Assembly (NCBI GenBank): GCA_032622095.1
Contig: CP136068.1
Span: 116,673,509-116,737,508 of the forward strand
Length of the DNA stretch: 64,000 nt
Direction: 5' to 3'
DNA from: Siphonodentalium dalli
Taxonomy: Eukaryota; Mollusca; Scaphopoda; Gadilida; Siphonodentaliidae
Shown in pieces: positions 11,219 to 22,699 of this stretch (its first letter is position 1; every line of letters begins with the position of its first letter). Below the pieces are notes generated by a model. It was not told the DNA's origin and did not search any database. It saw only the letters and a program-made list of their open reading frames with translations. The position numbers and the translations under genes were made by a program.

Positions 11219-11355
11219 CTAATTAAACGACTGCTTAACCACAGCAGAATTATGGGTAACTTTTCAGGATTTAGTCGGAAATATGGCTTGTTGCCATTCA
11301 TCCGAAAGCTCTCGGGGAGCGATGGTTATGGAGTCAATTACTTAGGGCATTACTG
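11219..11355. mobile_element. Family F MITE copy 3, shortened
   Basis: Flanked by TA. It has the full left arm but only ~25 bp of the right arm, joined at the hairpin tip, so it has suffered an internal deletion. Confidence 0.85.
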
Positions 11356-11524
11356 TATATGATATTTAGTGTCTTTTCCAGGCAGACGAACAGAGGAACT
11401 GCCATGGATATATCCTCAGATAAGAGCTTTAATATGAAATGCTCTCCACATGATCTCTTTTAATCTTATCTCACTAATTAGCTTCTACCTGGGATAGTAT
11501 ATACAAGGTGAGACAATGTGATGA

Positions 11525-11974
11525 ACAAGCCTGCAAATAGTGTGTCTGTCATTTGCAGAATGAATTCCCCAAAGGTTGAATTTAGTGATGCTATCCCGCA
11601 TAGCGGGCTAGCATATCAGCAAATTCACCCTCTGCCTCTGGGAACCTCATTCTGCTTAGACCTCAACTGCTATGGGGAATCTAGGATCAGTTCCCCAGTT
11701 GAAGTTGGTCATGTCCATCCATTAGACACCTCAAATATGCATTTTATCTTCTGCAAATTAGGAGATATAAAAACTTTATTCGCAGAAGAAAAAAGTAACA
11801 AAAACAATGTTAATTTGAGACTATAGATATTTCCCAGAAGATGAGGCCTAAGCAGAATGAGATCACCAGAGGGTGAATTTGGTGATGCTAGCCCGCTGTG
11901 CAGGATAGCATCACTAAATTCAACCTCTGGGGACCTCATTCTGCAAATGACAGACACACTATTTGCAGACTTGG
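11525..11974. mobile_element. Family G element copy 2
   Basis: Ends AAGCCTGCAAATAGTGTGTC and its complement (CACTATTTGCAGACTT). Each side contains an inner hairpin around TAGCATCAC and CACCCTCTG. Confidence 0.75.
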
Positions 11975-12117
11975 TGATGAAGGCTAGGAATGAATGGTAA
12001 ATCATGGCTGGATATTATAGCAGGTCAACCCCCATGGTGATGTGCTAAATAGAATCAGACATGAGGCTGGATAACAAGAACATTACAGCTGAGAATCTTA
12101 AATTTATTGAGAGAATA

Positions 12118-12317
12118 CAGTAATGCTCTAAATAATCAACTCCTTAATGACAGCAGAATTATGGGTAATTTTTCAAGATTTAGTCGGAAATATGGCTTGT
12201 TGCCATTCATCGGAAAGCTCTCACTGAGAATGGCAACAAGCCATATTCTGACTAAATCCTGAAAAATCACCCATAATTTTGCTGTGGTTAAGGGGTCGAT
12301 TATTTAGGACATTACTG
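12118..12317. mobile_element. Family F MITE copy 4
   Basis: Full-length, 200 bp, with TA at 12116-12117 and 12318-12319. Arms are slightly diverged. Confidence 0.9.
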
Positions 12318-12839
12318 TATTACAAAGTGCCCTCAAATAATTGCCTACCCCTCCTTCCCTTTCTTGCTTCAAGAATCCTTGGTTATAGCACTGATATACA
12401 TGTACAAAGGGTTCAGAAGCTGAGAAAATAAACGACTCCACTCAAAACATTTATGATGACAAATATGAAATCTATATCTGTGGTAATTCCAACCAATAAC
12501 CGAGACTATCATGAGGAAGTCTCTGTTGTAAAAATCAATATCAATCCTGTAACACTGAACAGAATGGCATAATTCACAGATCTTATCCTAAGATTATTGC
12601 ATTCTCCGGATACACTAAACTCTGGGACTATATAGCTATGAATGCAGTAAATTCATGGTACACATGTGGATCTTAAGGACTGTTAAGGTGTCAACAAAAT
12701 TTGCTGGCTTTGTTCATCAAGGGTCATCAATAATTGTCCTTGTAAATGCACAGATGGAAAAATACATTTCGGCACATTGTACCATAAAATTGCACGACAT
12801 GCATTAGTTAACTCGATCTCCAATAACAAGATTTCAATG
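12318..12839. other. Intron sequence, nothing recognised
   Basis: Single-copy AT-rich DNA in ADAM intron 3. No exon with matching splice sites was found. Confidence 0.5.
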
Positions 12840-13012
12840 CATTCTCTAAAACGTGCGAGTCTCCCATAGGGTGCCTCACATTTCTAAGAGAATACATTGG
12901 CCCAACAATATTTAGCTTGACCTTGTACACTATAGTGCATTCTCTTATATAAGAGATTTCACTGGCATAGGATCTTTAATGCTGCACCAGCTCAGCTCAC
13001 ATCATGAAAGGA
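12840..13012. mobile_element. Family E MITE copy 5, partial
   Basis: One hairpin, half of the second, then TTTAATGCTGCACC and CATGAAAGGATTAAG at the right end. The left end is missing. Confidence 0.6.
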
Positions 13013-13291
13013 TTAAGTACCTTTACAACTAAATTCTTCTTCAACCAAAGCAATTACTAGTATGTAAAAACTTTCAAGAAGCAACCTATCCTGACTCTCT
13101 TACTATAGTAGATGCATGACATACACCAACATATACATGAAAATTGAGCAAGTCAGGTAAGTTAATAACCCTGGATCATTATGAGCTCAGTTTGAAGAGC
13201 AATCTGCCTCTTTGAGTCAGCACCTGTTTCCCATTACACACCTCTATCACTGTGCATGGGCACCTTCACTTCCATTGTGCAAGGGGAAACA

Positions 13292-13702
13292 CCAGCCTGC
13301 ATATAGTGTGTCTGTCATTTGCAGAATTAGGTCCCCAGAGGGTGAATTTATTGAGGCTATCCCGCATGGCGGGATAGCATCACCAAATCCACCCTCTGGG
13401 AACCTCATTCTGCTTAGGCCTCAACTGCTATGGGAGACATAGGATAAGATTGAAATTCCCCAGTTGGTGATGTTCAATCTTCAGTCACCTCAATTAGGGG
13501 ATATAGAAACTTCTCAGAAGGGGAAAAGTAACTAAAAAACAATGTTAATTTGAGACTATAGGCACTTCCCAGAAGATGAGGCCCAAGCAGAATGAGGTCC
13601 CTAGAGGGTGAAATTGGTAGCCCGCTTGCGGGATAGCATCACTAAATTCACCCTCTGAGGACCTCATTCTGCAAATGACAGACACACTATCTGCAGGTTT
13701 GG
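13292..13702. mobile_element. Family G element copy 3
   Basis: Outer repeats AGCCTGCATATAGTGTGTCT and complement of ACACACTATCTGCAGGTTT. The internal hairpin loops are TATCCCGCATGGCGGGATAG and CCCGCTTGCGGGA. Confidence 0.75.
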
Positions 13703-13952
13703 GTAACACCAGATTCCCCCTCAGCCACAGGTACACATGGAGAAGATCAGACTCCAATCAGCCATTAAATAGGAAACCCCAGGGTAATGCACCCAATGGT
13801 AGATCAGACTCAATGGGAGTTTATTAAAATAATATCAGGTTAGATAGCTCTCAGACTGTTCCTGGCTAGTGTAAGAGTGGATCTAGGTTGTGCACAGTTG
13901 ATATAGAGAGTCATGAATGCACTTTTTTATGTGCAACTTACATGTACCTGTA

Positions 13953-14253
13953 CCTGTATGCCCTAAATAATTGACTCCTTTAATAACCACAGCAGAATTA
14001 TGAGTAACTTTTCAGGATTAAGTTGGAAATATGGCTTGTTGCCATTCATCGGAAAGCCATTCATCTCTAGTCTTGCGAACACTGATAGAGATGATCATAT
14101 TCCACCAGTACAAACCCTGGGAACTTTTTGAAGTTTTGACAGGGAATTTAACCTTTTCCGATAAATGGCAACAAGCCATATTTCCGACTAAATCCTGAAA
14201 AATTACCCATAATTCTGCTGTAGTTAAGGAGTCGATTATTTAGGGCATTACTG
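13953..14253. mobile_element. Family F MITE copy 5 with an insert at the hairpin tip
   Basis: Left end mutated (TACCTGTATGCCC), right end intact. Between the arms (about 14060-14155) sits ~95 bp containing CCACCAGTACAAA and GGGAACTTTTTGAAGTTTTG, the arm sequence of the 480-bp element at 41642. Confidence 0.75.
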
Positions 14254-14404
14254 TAGTTTACAGACTGTAAGCTCAAATTACACCATTAAATCATAAAATA
14301 CACTTAAAATATTTTGTTTGGCCATGCACATTATACAGTACATACTTGTATACTAGTAGGTATACATATGAGAGAGAAATCATTTCTCCCTAGAACAACA
14401 AGAG

Positions 14405-14700
14405 CATCACTAGGCATGGCAAAATACCTTCAACAAAGGGCCATAACTCTGGTGAAAAATTGGCGGGCGGAAACCAAATTCAAACTTGAACTGTATTTTG
14501 GGCTATTAAACTCATATACGGTACCAAATTTCAATCCATTCAGTTCAGACTTATTAAAGTTATTATCCGGAAACAAATATTGAGTGCAAATTCCATAGCG
14601 GGTAGAACCCACATTTTAACTTGACTTGTATTTTGTGCCAGTAAACCCACATACCAAATTTCATTCCATTCAGGGTGAAGATATCTCACAAGTCGCCCTA
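14405..14700. repeat. Family K repeat, uninterrupted copy
   Basis: Contains GGGCCATAACTCTGG, two ACCAAATTTCA-TCCATTCAG blocks, and the intact junction ACTTATTAAAGTTATTATCC that corresponds to the insertion site of the 3.9-kb element. Confidence 0.75.
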
Positions 14701-14852
14701 AAGGCTGGTTGCTGTGGAACATAATGAAAATATTATACGTATGGACTATGGACACATTCTCAATCACTGCCACCAGTTCTAACACATTTATTTATCCAGC
14801 AATTGTACCAACTGCTATTCATGTTATGAAAAATGTTCATGAAATTAAGGAC

Positions 14853-15045
14853 ATCAAAGGACATGTGAATGTCTTTGAACTGACTGATACTCAATTGTGA
14901 AATTGAAAGGCTGATAATATTGGGAATGACAGCACCAGATACCCTAGATTTAATTGTTAATATATATGTCCTCATTTTTGCCAGGAGCAACGCACGTCAT
15001 GCACCCAAATACAAGTAGCATAACCCCATAATTATCTACATTTGG
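14853..15045. repeat. Direct repeat, copy 1 (partner at 15530-15740)
   Basis: Shares ACCCTAGATTT, TTTTGCCAGGAGCA and CATAATTATCTAC with the second copy. About 490 bp separates the two. Nature unknown. Confidence 0.7.
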
Positions 15046-15529
15046 CATTCACTGAGAGAGAGCCAATATATAATGTGACAACAAGCACATAATTCATAAA
15101 AATTCAGTCAGTTACGAGGCAATTCATAAAAATTCAGTCAGTTTCAAGGCAAGAAATTAAAATAATATAGGGACATGGGGAGGAATCAAACTGAAGCATA
15201 CATGTATACAGTATTCCCTACATGTACATGCTGCGCTACATGTACATGTGCAGTATATTTCCCTGTTGCAATCAGTCATTGTTGGTCTCTGTACTCCTAA
15301 AACATCAGGATGAATATTCAGGTAACTAACATATCTAGAATATTGTACAATTTGTTAGAGGTTCAATGGTTCATGTCCTTCAAGCGTGAATTAGGAATTC
15401 AAGAAATTATATTAACATGCATGGACAGTACCCAAAAACACCAAATAACAAATGCACTGCAATTGGTCGAGTCTGCATCAATTTGAAAACCAACTAATAT
15501 TCAAGTTTTAAAGAATATTCACTGAAGAC

Positions 15530-15740
15530 ATGGTCATCAAAAGAAATGTGAATATCTTTGACCTGACTCATACCTAGATGGGAAATTGAAAGGCTGGTAA
15601 TTGGGGATGACAGTACAAGGTACCCTAGATTTCATTGTTGTTATAACGCTCTCATTTTCGCCAGGAGCACTGAGCACGTAATGCTCTCAAATACAGGTAG
15701 CATAACCCATAATTATCTACTTTTATCATTCACCAAATGA
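15530..15740. repeat. Direct repeat, copy 2
   Basis: Diverged partner of 14853-15045. No ends or target duplications could be defined. Confidence 0.7.
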
Positions 15741-16735
15741 GAGCAATTTTAAATGTCATAATGATCAGGTAATTTGACAAACTGCTAAGGGAGGGTAATT
15801 CAATGTTCAACAATAAAGACTAACAGGGAACATCCACAATTTGATATAATCTCTTGGGTCTTTAGGAAAAGGTTGTATTGATTGAAGCTACTAAAGTGGC
15901 CATAATAAAGCATGTGATTAGCTATTGTAACTGAATAAGTGGGAGGACTGTAATTGATTGTGGCCCAGTAATCTAACACTCTGCCAATTATACACGTCAC
16001 ATGAGTCGACAAGTCATTTATGTTGACCGATCGATCAGAATCTGAGGAAAATACGCAGAAAATAACCATTTGTGGGGCAGCCAGTACTCAAGCTTTTGTA
16101 ACAAAGTCTTTGCAAGACAAACTGATTCTGCTCATCTAGTGGTGCCAGAACTATTATCATAGAACATGTGACGGGGCACAATCCTCAAATATACTTCCAA
16201 GTGGACATTTCTACTTATAGTCAGGTTAAGATCTCTATCGAAGTATCATTTTCTAGTAGTATCAAAATTATTTCTGTCTGATCCGGCCTGGAATGCTACC
16301 GATAGAATTAACCTTTCTATACCAAACAGATTCTCCTGTCAGTTTTAAAAGTATACATCAGAATGGTCTATTTTTCATCTGGAGGGATGTTCAGGAAATA
16401 TAAGCAGTCGGCAGTTAATAGAAAGTGCAGGAGTTATATTAATTGGTGGGAAAATTTAAGATAAAAAAGTCGTTTGTTGACCTTATTATTATTATCTGAA
16501 CATTTCAGAAGAGAAAACTACTCACCAATGAGTATTTAGTATAGAAAGGGATCAGCTATTTGTTTATATATACATGTAGATGTCCTCCAAACATGATGTG
16601 GAGGTACAATGTAAGATGTCAACTCATATGTACTAGCATACATATGTGCTGATTTCGAAGCTCAGGAGAAACAGAATTCGGTTGAGACTCATATTGGGCA
16701 GTCAAAATTGAGTTTGTTGAAAAAGTGTGTACAAG
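15741..16735. other. Intron sequence, nothing recognised
   Basis: AT-rich single-copy sequence in ADAM intron 3. The one open frame (15800-16069, minus) has no splice context or recognisable motif. Confidence 0.5.
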
Positions 16736-16737
16736 TA

Positions 16738-16958
16738 CAGTAATGCCCTAAATAATCAACTCCTTCACCACAGCAGAATTATGGGTAATTTTTCAGGATT
16801 TAGTCCGAAATATTGCTTGTTGCCATTCATCGGAAAGCTCTCATTGAGAGCTTTCCGAATAATGGCAACAAGCCATTGATATGTATTTCCGACTAGATCC
16901 TGAAAAATTACCCATAATTCTACTGTGGTTAAGGAGTTGATTATTTAGGGCAATACTG
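16738..16958. mobile_element. Family F MITE copy 6
   Basis: 221 bp, both arms present, left TA at 16736-16737. The right terminus is mutated (CAATACTGAA). Confidence 0.85.
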
Positions 16959-17155
16959 AACATGTAGTTCGACATTTTAACCCACGCTCAATGTTTCGGT
17001 GGAGTTTGTTATAGTAGTCTTTGTCTGAGATAAGTTTATAGGGTATCTTTCCACAACAAAATTGCCATAACGTCAACGACAAAACAACATTCAGCAGTGA
17101 AAATGGCAATGGTGGCACTCATGAACTAATCAAGATGACACTCTACTAGTACATA

Positions 17156-17757
17156 CAGTAATGCTTTAACCCTTTACCCAACAAACCGGCCAAAACCGGC
17201 CAAATAGAGCTTCAACAGCCTAAAATATCTTCGGTCTGTCTCAATAAAACCATACAAATATGGATATCATTGGAACCGGCTCATTGACCACATTGTGATA
17301 GTTACAGTTAGCCCTGTGCCAATGCATTCTCTTATATATGCGAGTCGACCATAGGTCGCCTCGCATATATAAGAGAATGCATTGGCCTAAAAAAAATCTT
17401 TTTTTAACACTTTTTACCATTTTTTCTTACATTCTTTAACAATTTTATAATTTTTAATGTGTTAAGCCAATGCATTCTCTTATATATGCGAGGCGACCTA
17501 TGGTCGACTCGCATATATAAGAGAATGCATTGGCACAGGGCCCTTCTGTTGGGTAAAGGGTTAAGTAATCGACTTCTTAACTACAGCAGAATTATGGGTA
17601 ACTTTTCAGGATTTAGTCGGAAATATGGCTTGTTGCCATTCATTGGAGAGTGAGAGCTTTCCAATGAATGGCAACAAGCCATATTTCCGACTAAATCCTG
17701 AAAAGTTACCCATAATTCTGCTGTGGTTAAGAAGTCGATTACTTAGAGCATTACTGT
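17156..17757. mobile_element. Family F MITE copy 7, split by a family A MITE
   Basis: TA at 17154-17155 and 17758-17759. The palindrome is interrupted ten bases in, at TTAA (17166-17169), by the 391-bp family A element, which duplicated that TTAA. This orders the two insertions. Confidence 0.95.
17170..17560 (+). mobile_element. TTAA-flanked MITE, family A copy 3 (nested)
   Basis: Perfect ends CCCTTTACCCAACA with TTAA at 17166-17169 and 17561-17564. Removing it restores a continuous family F arm. Confidence 0.95.
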
Positions 17758-17914
17758 ATATGTTTCAACCTGCAGACAGTGCTGGATACAAGAGCACAAT
17801 CTACATGTATAGTAACTTACTCAGTCATCAACATTGGCCACAGCAATAACCAATGCAATGGGAAAGGCTGTGGCAACATGTGGAATCTAACGTGCCACAG
17901 CATTTAACTGTTCC

Positions 17915-18168
17915 ATAACCGGAGCTTCCTGAAATTTTGCGAAAAACCCCATCCCAATGCATTCTCTTATTCATGCGAGTCGCCCATAGGGCACCTCGCA
18001 TATATAAGAGAATGCATTGGCCTAACAATATTTACCTTGACCTTGTAACCCAGTGCATTCTCTTATATATGCGAGGCTCCCTATGGCAGACTCGCATACC
18101 GGTATATAAGAAAATGCAATGACACAGGGCCTTTAATACGCACCCGTGCAGCTCCCGTCATGAAAGGG
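17915..18168. mobile_element. Family E MITE copy 6
   Basis: Two hairpins and an intact right end, CAGCTCCCGTCATGAAAGGG then TTAA. It ends only 45 bp from the ADAM exon 3 donor. Confidence 0.75.
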
Positions 18169-18212
18169 TTAATTTGCCATGGGGCTTTTTCCTAATTTTA
18201 GGGCTTACTTAC

Positions 18213-18295
18213 TTGTTTTTCTCCAGTTTAATTTTGTGCTTCTTTCCATCCACCATTATTTGGAAAGTCACATGATCAAAGTGTTCATGGATTCC
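18213..18295 (-). CDS. ADAM-family metalloprotease, exon 3 (prodomain)
   Basis: 83-nt minus-strand exon with acceptor CAATCTCTTTCAG and donor GTAAGTAAG. It enters in phase 0 and leaves in phase 2 (27 codons plus AA). The translation begins GIHEHFDHVTFQIMVDGKK and continues HKIKLEKN. The D-H-V-x-(F/Y)-x-I-x-x-D-G-K-x-H-x-(L/I)-x-L-E-x-N pattern is the hallmark central stretch of ADAM and snake-type reprolysin prodomains. It continues into exon 4 in matching phase and is preceded by exon 2 in matching phase. The prodomain acts as intramolecular chaperone and inhibitor during secretion. The exon is too short to appear as a long reading frame, so gene finders relying on length would miss it. Confidence 0.85.
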
Positions 18296-18408
18296 CTGAA
18301 AGAGATTGTTAATTACATTAGAAACAATTAATGGTCTTTCAAGGTACATTGTCCAAGGTTGTATTCTTTGTGATTCCTTGCTTCTTTCTAGGACATATAA
18401 TGCCTGTT

Positions 18409-18507
18409 GCCATTCATTGGAAAGCTCTCAGTGAGCTCTCAGTGAATCCTGAAAAATTACCCATAATTCTGCTGTGGTTAAGGAGTCGATTATTTAGGGA
18501 ATTACTG
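18409..18507. mobile_element. Family F MITE copy 8, right half
   Basis: Begins at TTGCCATTCATTGGAAAGC and runs to GGAATTACTG, then TA. Most of the left arm is missing. Confidence 0.75.
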
Positions 18508-19574
18508 TACATGTACATGCAATTCCTTTCTCAGACTCCACTTAACTCTGTTTTAAATTTCAAGTCAATCTGATTTGCGATTAATATTCATGTATGCTCT
18601 AACCAGGTATCAGCCTCGAAGTTTCAAATTGGGAGAAGTCACTTCTCCCCATTTGGTTATTAGGGAGAAGTGGCCTGTTATCAGGGAGAAGAGACAATGG
18701 CTTAAGTTCAATTTACACCCCAATATCACCCTTCTATAATCCATAAGTATTATGCAACACAAGAGTCCATTTATAAAACCATTATAGTGAGTACAAACTC
18801 CATTATAATCTGTAAATATACTTTAAATATGCTGTTGGGACATACCGGTACATGTATGGTATACATACTGGTTTATGAGGTCATTCTCCCTGGGACTAAA
18901 ATAGTGAGAAGTCATACATTTTAGGGAGAAGATCTCTTCCAAGTTGTCCTATACATATGTAGGCTGGTCCCTAGTTCCACCAGTATAAAACAATGTACCG
19001 TGAATTGATATACTGTGTACATGTAAAACAACAGGGCTTTTAAAGAACATATTTTCTACTTTTTGATAATTTTAGAATTTACTGGTACTGTATGTGTGTC
19101 CATCTGACAGACCTCCTACCAGTATGCCCTTCTATATGTATGTAAACATTGCAACTCTGAATCAGACAGTGTGTATTGTTGGGAAGAAAATACCCGACAT
19201 AAGAACTGCCATGGGTAAGTATGTAACACTTCAAAGCAGAGAATTCCAGAGAAGTTGATTGAAGTTTATGTTATAAGCACGAACAATAAGTGTCTTTTAC
19301 ACATATTTTATACATCGAATAGGGGTACAAAGCAGCTCTTTTATTCAAGGCATCTACCAGTAGCTATTCCTGTACAATACTACATATACCCATTACATTA
19401 GAACCCATGAACAGCCACGGCACCAACACAAATTATAACAATGCAGGGCTTTAAAAGTTAAAAATTTTCTCAATACACATCCATCAGTGACAGTTAGACA
19501 TTTATCCCTGGCATGTAGAAAATTTCAAACATGCACATACATGTCTGTGTATGTGTACTGGTACATGCTTTGCC
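18508..19574. other. ADAM intron 2 sequence with AGGGAGAAG motif repeats
   Basis: 18620-18935 holds several copies of GGGAGAAG(T/A) in both orientations, too degenerate to define an element. The rest shows nothing recognisable. Confidence 0.4.
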
Positions 19575-19723
19575 CTTAAACAATATTTACCTTGGCCTTG
19601 TCAGCCAGTACCGGTACATTCTCTTATACATGCGAGGCTCCCTATGGGAGACACGCATATATAAGAGAAAGGCTTACACAGGATCTTTAATGCTGCACTA
19701 GCACAGCTCCCGTCATGAAAGGG
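19575..19723. mobile_element. Family E MITE copy 7, 5'-truncated
   Basis: One hairpin with loop CTCCCTATGGGAG, then CAGCTCCCGTCATGAAAGGG and TTAA at 19724-19727. Confidence 0.7.
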
Positions 19724-19807
19724 TTAAAGGTACACGGATGGCCTATGTTCTAGTTTATAATTTAGTAATTACAGTTACAAAATTATCAAAAATTTCCTCA
19801 AGAATAT

Positions 19808-20672
19808 ATAGTAACTAGCAGGTGGACCCGACTTCGTCCGGGCTGTTTCCCCTCTTCTTTTCGGCGAATTGCGCGATTTGACCTTGAATTGTCCTTTTGA
19901 AGGTCAAGGTCAGGTGGAGTCACGATTTGACCCGACAAAAGTACCCGTCGAAATCCATCGGGTTTTACCCGATTTGACCTTGAATTGATCATTTTGAAGG
20001 TCAATGTCAGGTCAGGGTCACAATTTGACCCGTCCAAACCACTCAGTGGACAAATATAACCCTATGTATCAAATTTTTGGGAATTCCCTCTGCTTTTCGG
20101 CGAATTGCGCGATTTGACCTTGAATTGTCCATTTTGAAAGTCAAGGTCAGGTGGGGTCACGATTTGACCCGTCCAAAACACTGCCCGGACAAAAGTACCC
20201 GTCGAAATCCATCCGGTTTTACCCGATTTGACCTCGAATTGATCATTTTGAAGGTCAAGGTCAGGTCGGGGTCACGACTCGACCCGTCCAAAACACCCAG
20301 TGGACAAAAGTAACCCTAGGTATCAAATTTCGTCGAAATCCCATCAAAATTCGCAATTTGACCTTGAATTGACCAGATTTCAAGGTCAAGGTCACGTCGC
20401 ACGGGCAAATGAATAGGCTTATGATACTCCCCATACGAAAGTATCCCTAGACACTAATTTTCATCGAAATCCCGTGATACTCGGGCATTTGACCTTCAAA
20501 TGACCCGATTTAAAGGTCAATGTCACGTCGCACGGACAAATTAATAGGCCTATGCCACTCCACGGCCGAAAGTACCTCCACATACCAAGTTTCATCGAAA
20601 TCGGCTGGGCCGTTTTCGAGTCCATCGATTACAGACACACACACACACAGATCTCCCAAAATATATAATAGA
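19808..20672 (+). repeat. Retrotransposon-like repeat R, copy 1
   Basis: Starts CTAGCAGGTGGACCCGACTT and ends CAGATCTCCCAAAATATATA after a CA-rich tract. The middle is a ~236-bp tandem unit (TTTTCGGCGAATTGCGCGAT at 19858 and 20094) full of GACCTTGAATTG. The head and tail style resembles the 3' ends of non-LTR elements common in invertebrates, an analogy rather than an identification. Confidence 0.6.
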
Positions 20673-21508
20673 CTAGCCGATGAGCCCGACGTTGTCCGGG
20701 CTATTCAAAAAACAAATTTCAAGTCGATAGCTCTACCCGTTTCCGAGATCTGGTCTGCGCATGTGCGAAGCTGGCGTCGCACGGGCTCGGCGACCCGATA
20801 AAATTTGTATCCGGGGCAAGATAAATTCACATACCCCGCTGGACAAAACAAGTGTCCATTGGCACCGCGGTGTATTTGCCGTTCGGCCCGCGGTGTCAGA
20901 GTTTGTAACTGCAGTTGAGCACCGCGGCCGAACGGCAAGTACACCGTGGCCCAACAGCAACTACACTGCGGCCGAAAGGCAACTACACCGCAGCCGAACG
21001 GCATGTACACCGTGGTTAGATTTCTGGTTTGTATCGTCTTTTTTCAGTTTAATGAACGTACACCGTGGCAACTACACCATGGCCGAACGGCAAGTACACC
21101 GCGGCCCAACTGTAGTTAGCCGGTGGAGCCGCGGTGTAGTTGCATTTCAGCCGCGGTGGCAACGCTAACTGCACCGCGGTTAGGTGGACACTTGTTTTGT
21201 CAAGCAGGGTACCAAATTTCAAGTCGATAGCTCCATCCGTTTCCGAGATCTGGACTGCGCATGCGCGAAGCTTGCGTTGCACGGGCTCGGCGACCCGATA
21301 AAAATCGTATCCGGGGCAAGATACATTCACAAAGCAAATTTCAAGTCGATAGCTCCACCAGTTTCCGAGATCTCGTCTGCGCATGCGCTGCACGGGCGTC
21401 GCACGGGCTCGCCAATACGACAAGGACGACCGGCTGGTCAAACTACACACACGTACCAAGTTTCGTCCCGATCGGTCGAGAATCGTAGATTTGTATAAAT
21501 AATATACT
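20673..21508 (+). repeat. Repeat R, copy 2, with internal tandem units
   Basis: Starts CTAGCCGATGAGCCCGACGT directly after copy 1. Three ~125-bp units share CAAATTTCAAGTCGATAGCT and CCGTTTCCGAGATCTGG. The 376-bp TA element at 20834 interrupts it. Confidence 0.65.
20834..21209. mobile_element. GC-rich TA-flanked element carrying a ~21-bp tandem repeat
   Basis: Flanked by TA at 20832-20833 and 21210-21211. Inverted ends run CCC(C/T)GCT(G/T)GACAAAACAAGTG. The interior is a run of CACCGCGGCCGAACGGCAA-type units in both orientations, much richer in GC than its surroundings. Removing it restores TTCACA-TA-CCAAATTTC, as in the neighbouring unit and in family K. Confidence 0.85.
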
Positions 21509-21778
21509 ATTTACGCAATATTTATGATTGGTACTGGTATAAGAAAATGTCTGTCTATATTTTAATATTCTTTATGTTTATGGCAGTTGTAATGGATGTG
21601 ACTATTTTAACAGCAATACCCACCGCGAAGGCCATCCGCGCCTTTAACTCTTTCTATACTAAATGCTCTTTTATGAGTTATGATTGTACTAGTATGACCA
21701 ATCAAAATATACCACTGAACATTTCAGGTATAAAATTAGTTTATGGTGTGAGTGCTGTTTACATGTACATGTACTTAC

Positions 21779-21930
21779 ATGGTGCATGGTCTTGTCCCGC
21801 CTGGTGGATATCCCGCTCAGTGTGTGGTGTCGGAGTTGTTTGGGAAAGACAATTTCGAATGGTCTTGGAACCTTACTCCACACAATCCGATTGAACTCAT
21901 ACCCTTTCAGGAGTGACTCCACATCTCGAG
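21779..21930 (-). CDS. ADAM-family metalloprotease, exon 2 (start of prodomain)
   Basis: 152-nt minus-strand exon between a textbook acceptor (TGTATTTTTGTTTTCAG) and donor (GTAAGTACATG). It enters in phase 1: the G left from exon 1 plus CT gives Ala. The translation continues RDVESLLKGYEFNRIVW, SKVPRPFEIVFPKQLRHHT, LSGISTRRDKTMHH and ends in phase 0. The F/Y-E-I-V-x-P-x-x-L stretch is the usual opening of ADAM prodomains, right after the signal peptide. Fifty codons, no stops, flanked by TE sequence: a family F MITE begins 20 bp upstream of the acceptor. Which ADAM subfamily this is cannot be judged from the prodomain alone. Confidence 0.85.
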
Positions 21931-21949
21931 CTGAAAACAAAAATACATA

Positions 21950-22070
21950 CAGTAATGCCCTAAGTAATCGACTCCTTAACCACAGCAGAATTATGGGTAA
22001 CTTTTCAGGATTTACTAGTAGTCGGAAATATGGCTTGTTGCCATTCATTGGAAAGCTCTCACTGAGAGTA
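21950..22070. mobile_element. Family F MITE copy 9, left half
   Basis: TACAGTAATGCCC start, ends at the hairpin tip. It lies ~20 bp from the ADAM exon 2 acceptor, close enough to overlap the branch-point zone. Confidence 0.85.
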
Positions 22071-22189
22071 ACATTGTTGTAACAAGAGGGCTGGGACCAT
22101 GTATACACATGAGCCAATTATAATCAAATATTTGCAGATAAATAATCGATGAAATCTTCAAATATTTCAGTAGAGATAATATTCTTCAA

Positions 22190-22690
22190 ATATTTGGAGA
22201 TATGTGACACGCCATATCAAATCCAGTCGTAAGTCGGGATTTTTTTACCCTGTGCCAATGCATTCTCTTATATATGCGAGTTGACCATAGGTCGCCTCGC
22301 ATATACAGGGTATAAAGAGAATGCATTGGCCTAACAATTTTTTACAATTTTAATAATTTTTTCTTGTATTCTTTAACAATTTTATAATTTCACCCATACA
22401 GAGCCCCAGACAAACATGAGCAGACCACACTCTTCTATATGCTTCTATATATGTGTGGGGCTCCCTGCAGGGTAATGGGTGTTTTTTATTTTATGTCCTA
22501 AAAATTGTAAGAAACATTTATTTTAAAAAAATTATAAAAAATTGTTAGGCCAATGTATTCTCTTATATATGTGAGGTGACCTATGGTCGACTCGCATATA
22601 CATGTATAAGAGAATGCATTGGCACAGGGTAAAAAAAATCCCGACTTACGACTGGATTTGATATGGCGGGTCACATATCTCCAATTCATT
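22190..22690. mobile_element. Large palindrome built on family A hairpins
   Basis: Arms of ~115 bp: GTGACACGCCATATCAAATC, CAGTCGTAAGTCGGG, then the family A stem. The centre (about 22395-22480) is not palindromic. The outermost bases merge into the GAGATATC-rich array on both sides, so exact ends are unclear. Confidence 0.75.
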
Positions 22691-22699
22691 TGAAGATAT

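Noticed and set aside
20520-21498. Overlapping 90-136 codon frames in the CpG-rich region
   Set aside because: They exist on both strands and come from the GC-rich tandem units of repeat R and the TA element; no splice logic or motif.
21547-21894. Plus-strand 115-codon frame over ADAM exon 2
   Set aside because: It is the antisense shadow of exon 2, whose minus-strand splice sites and prodomain sequence are far stronger.
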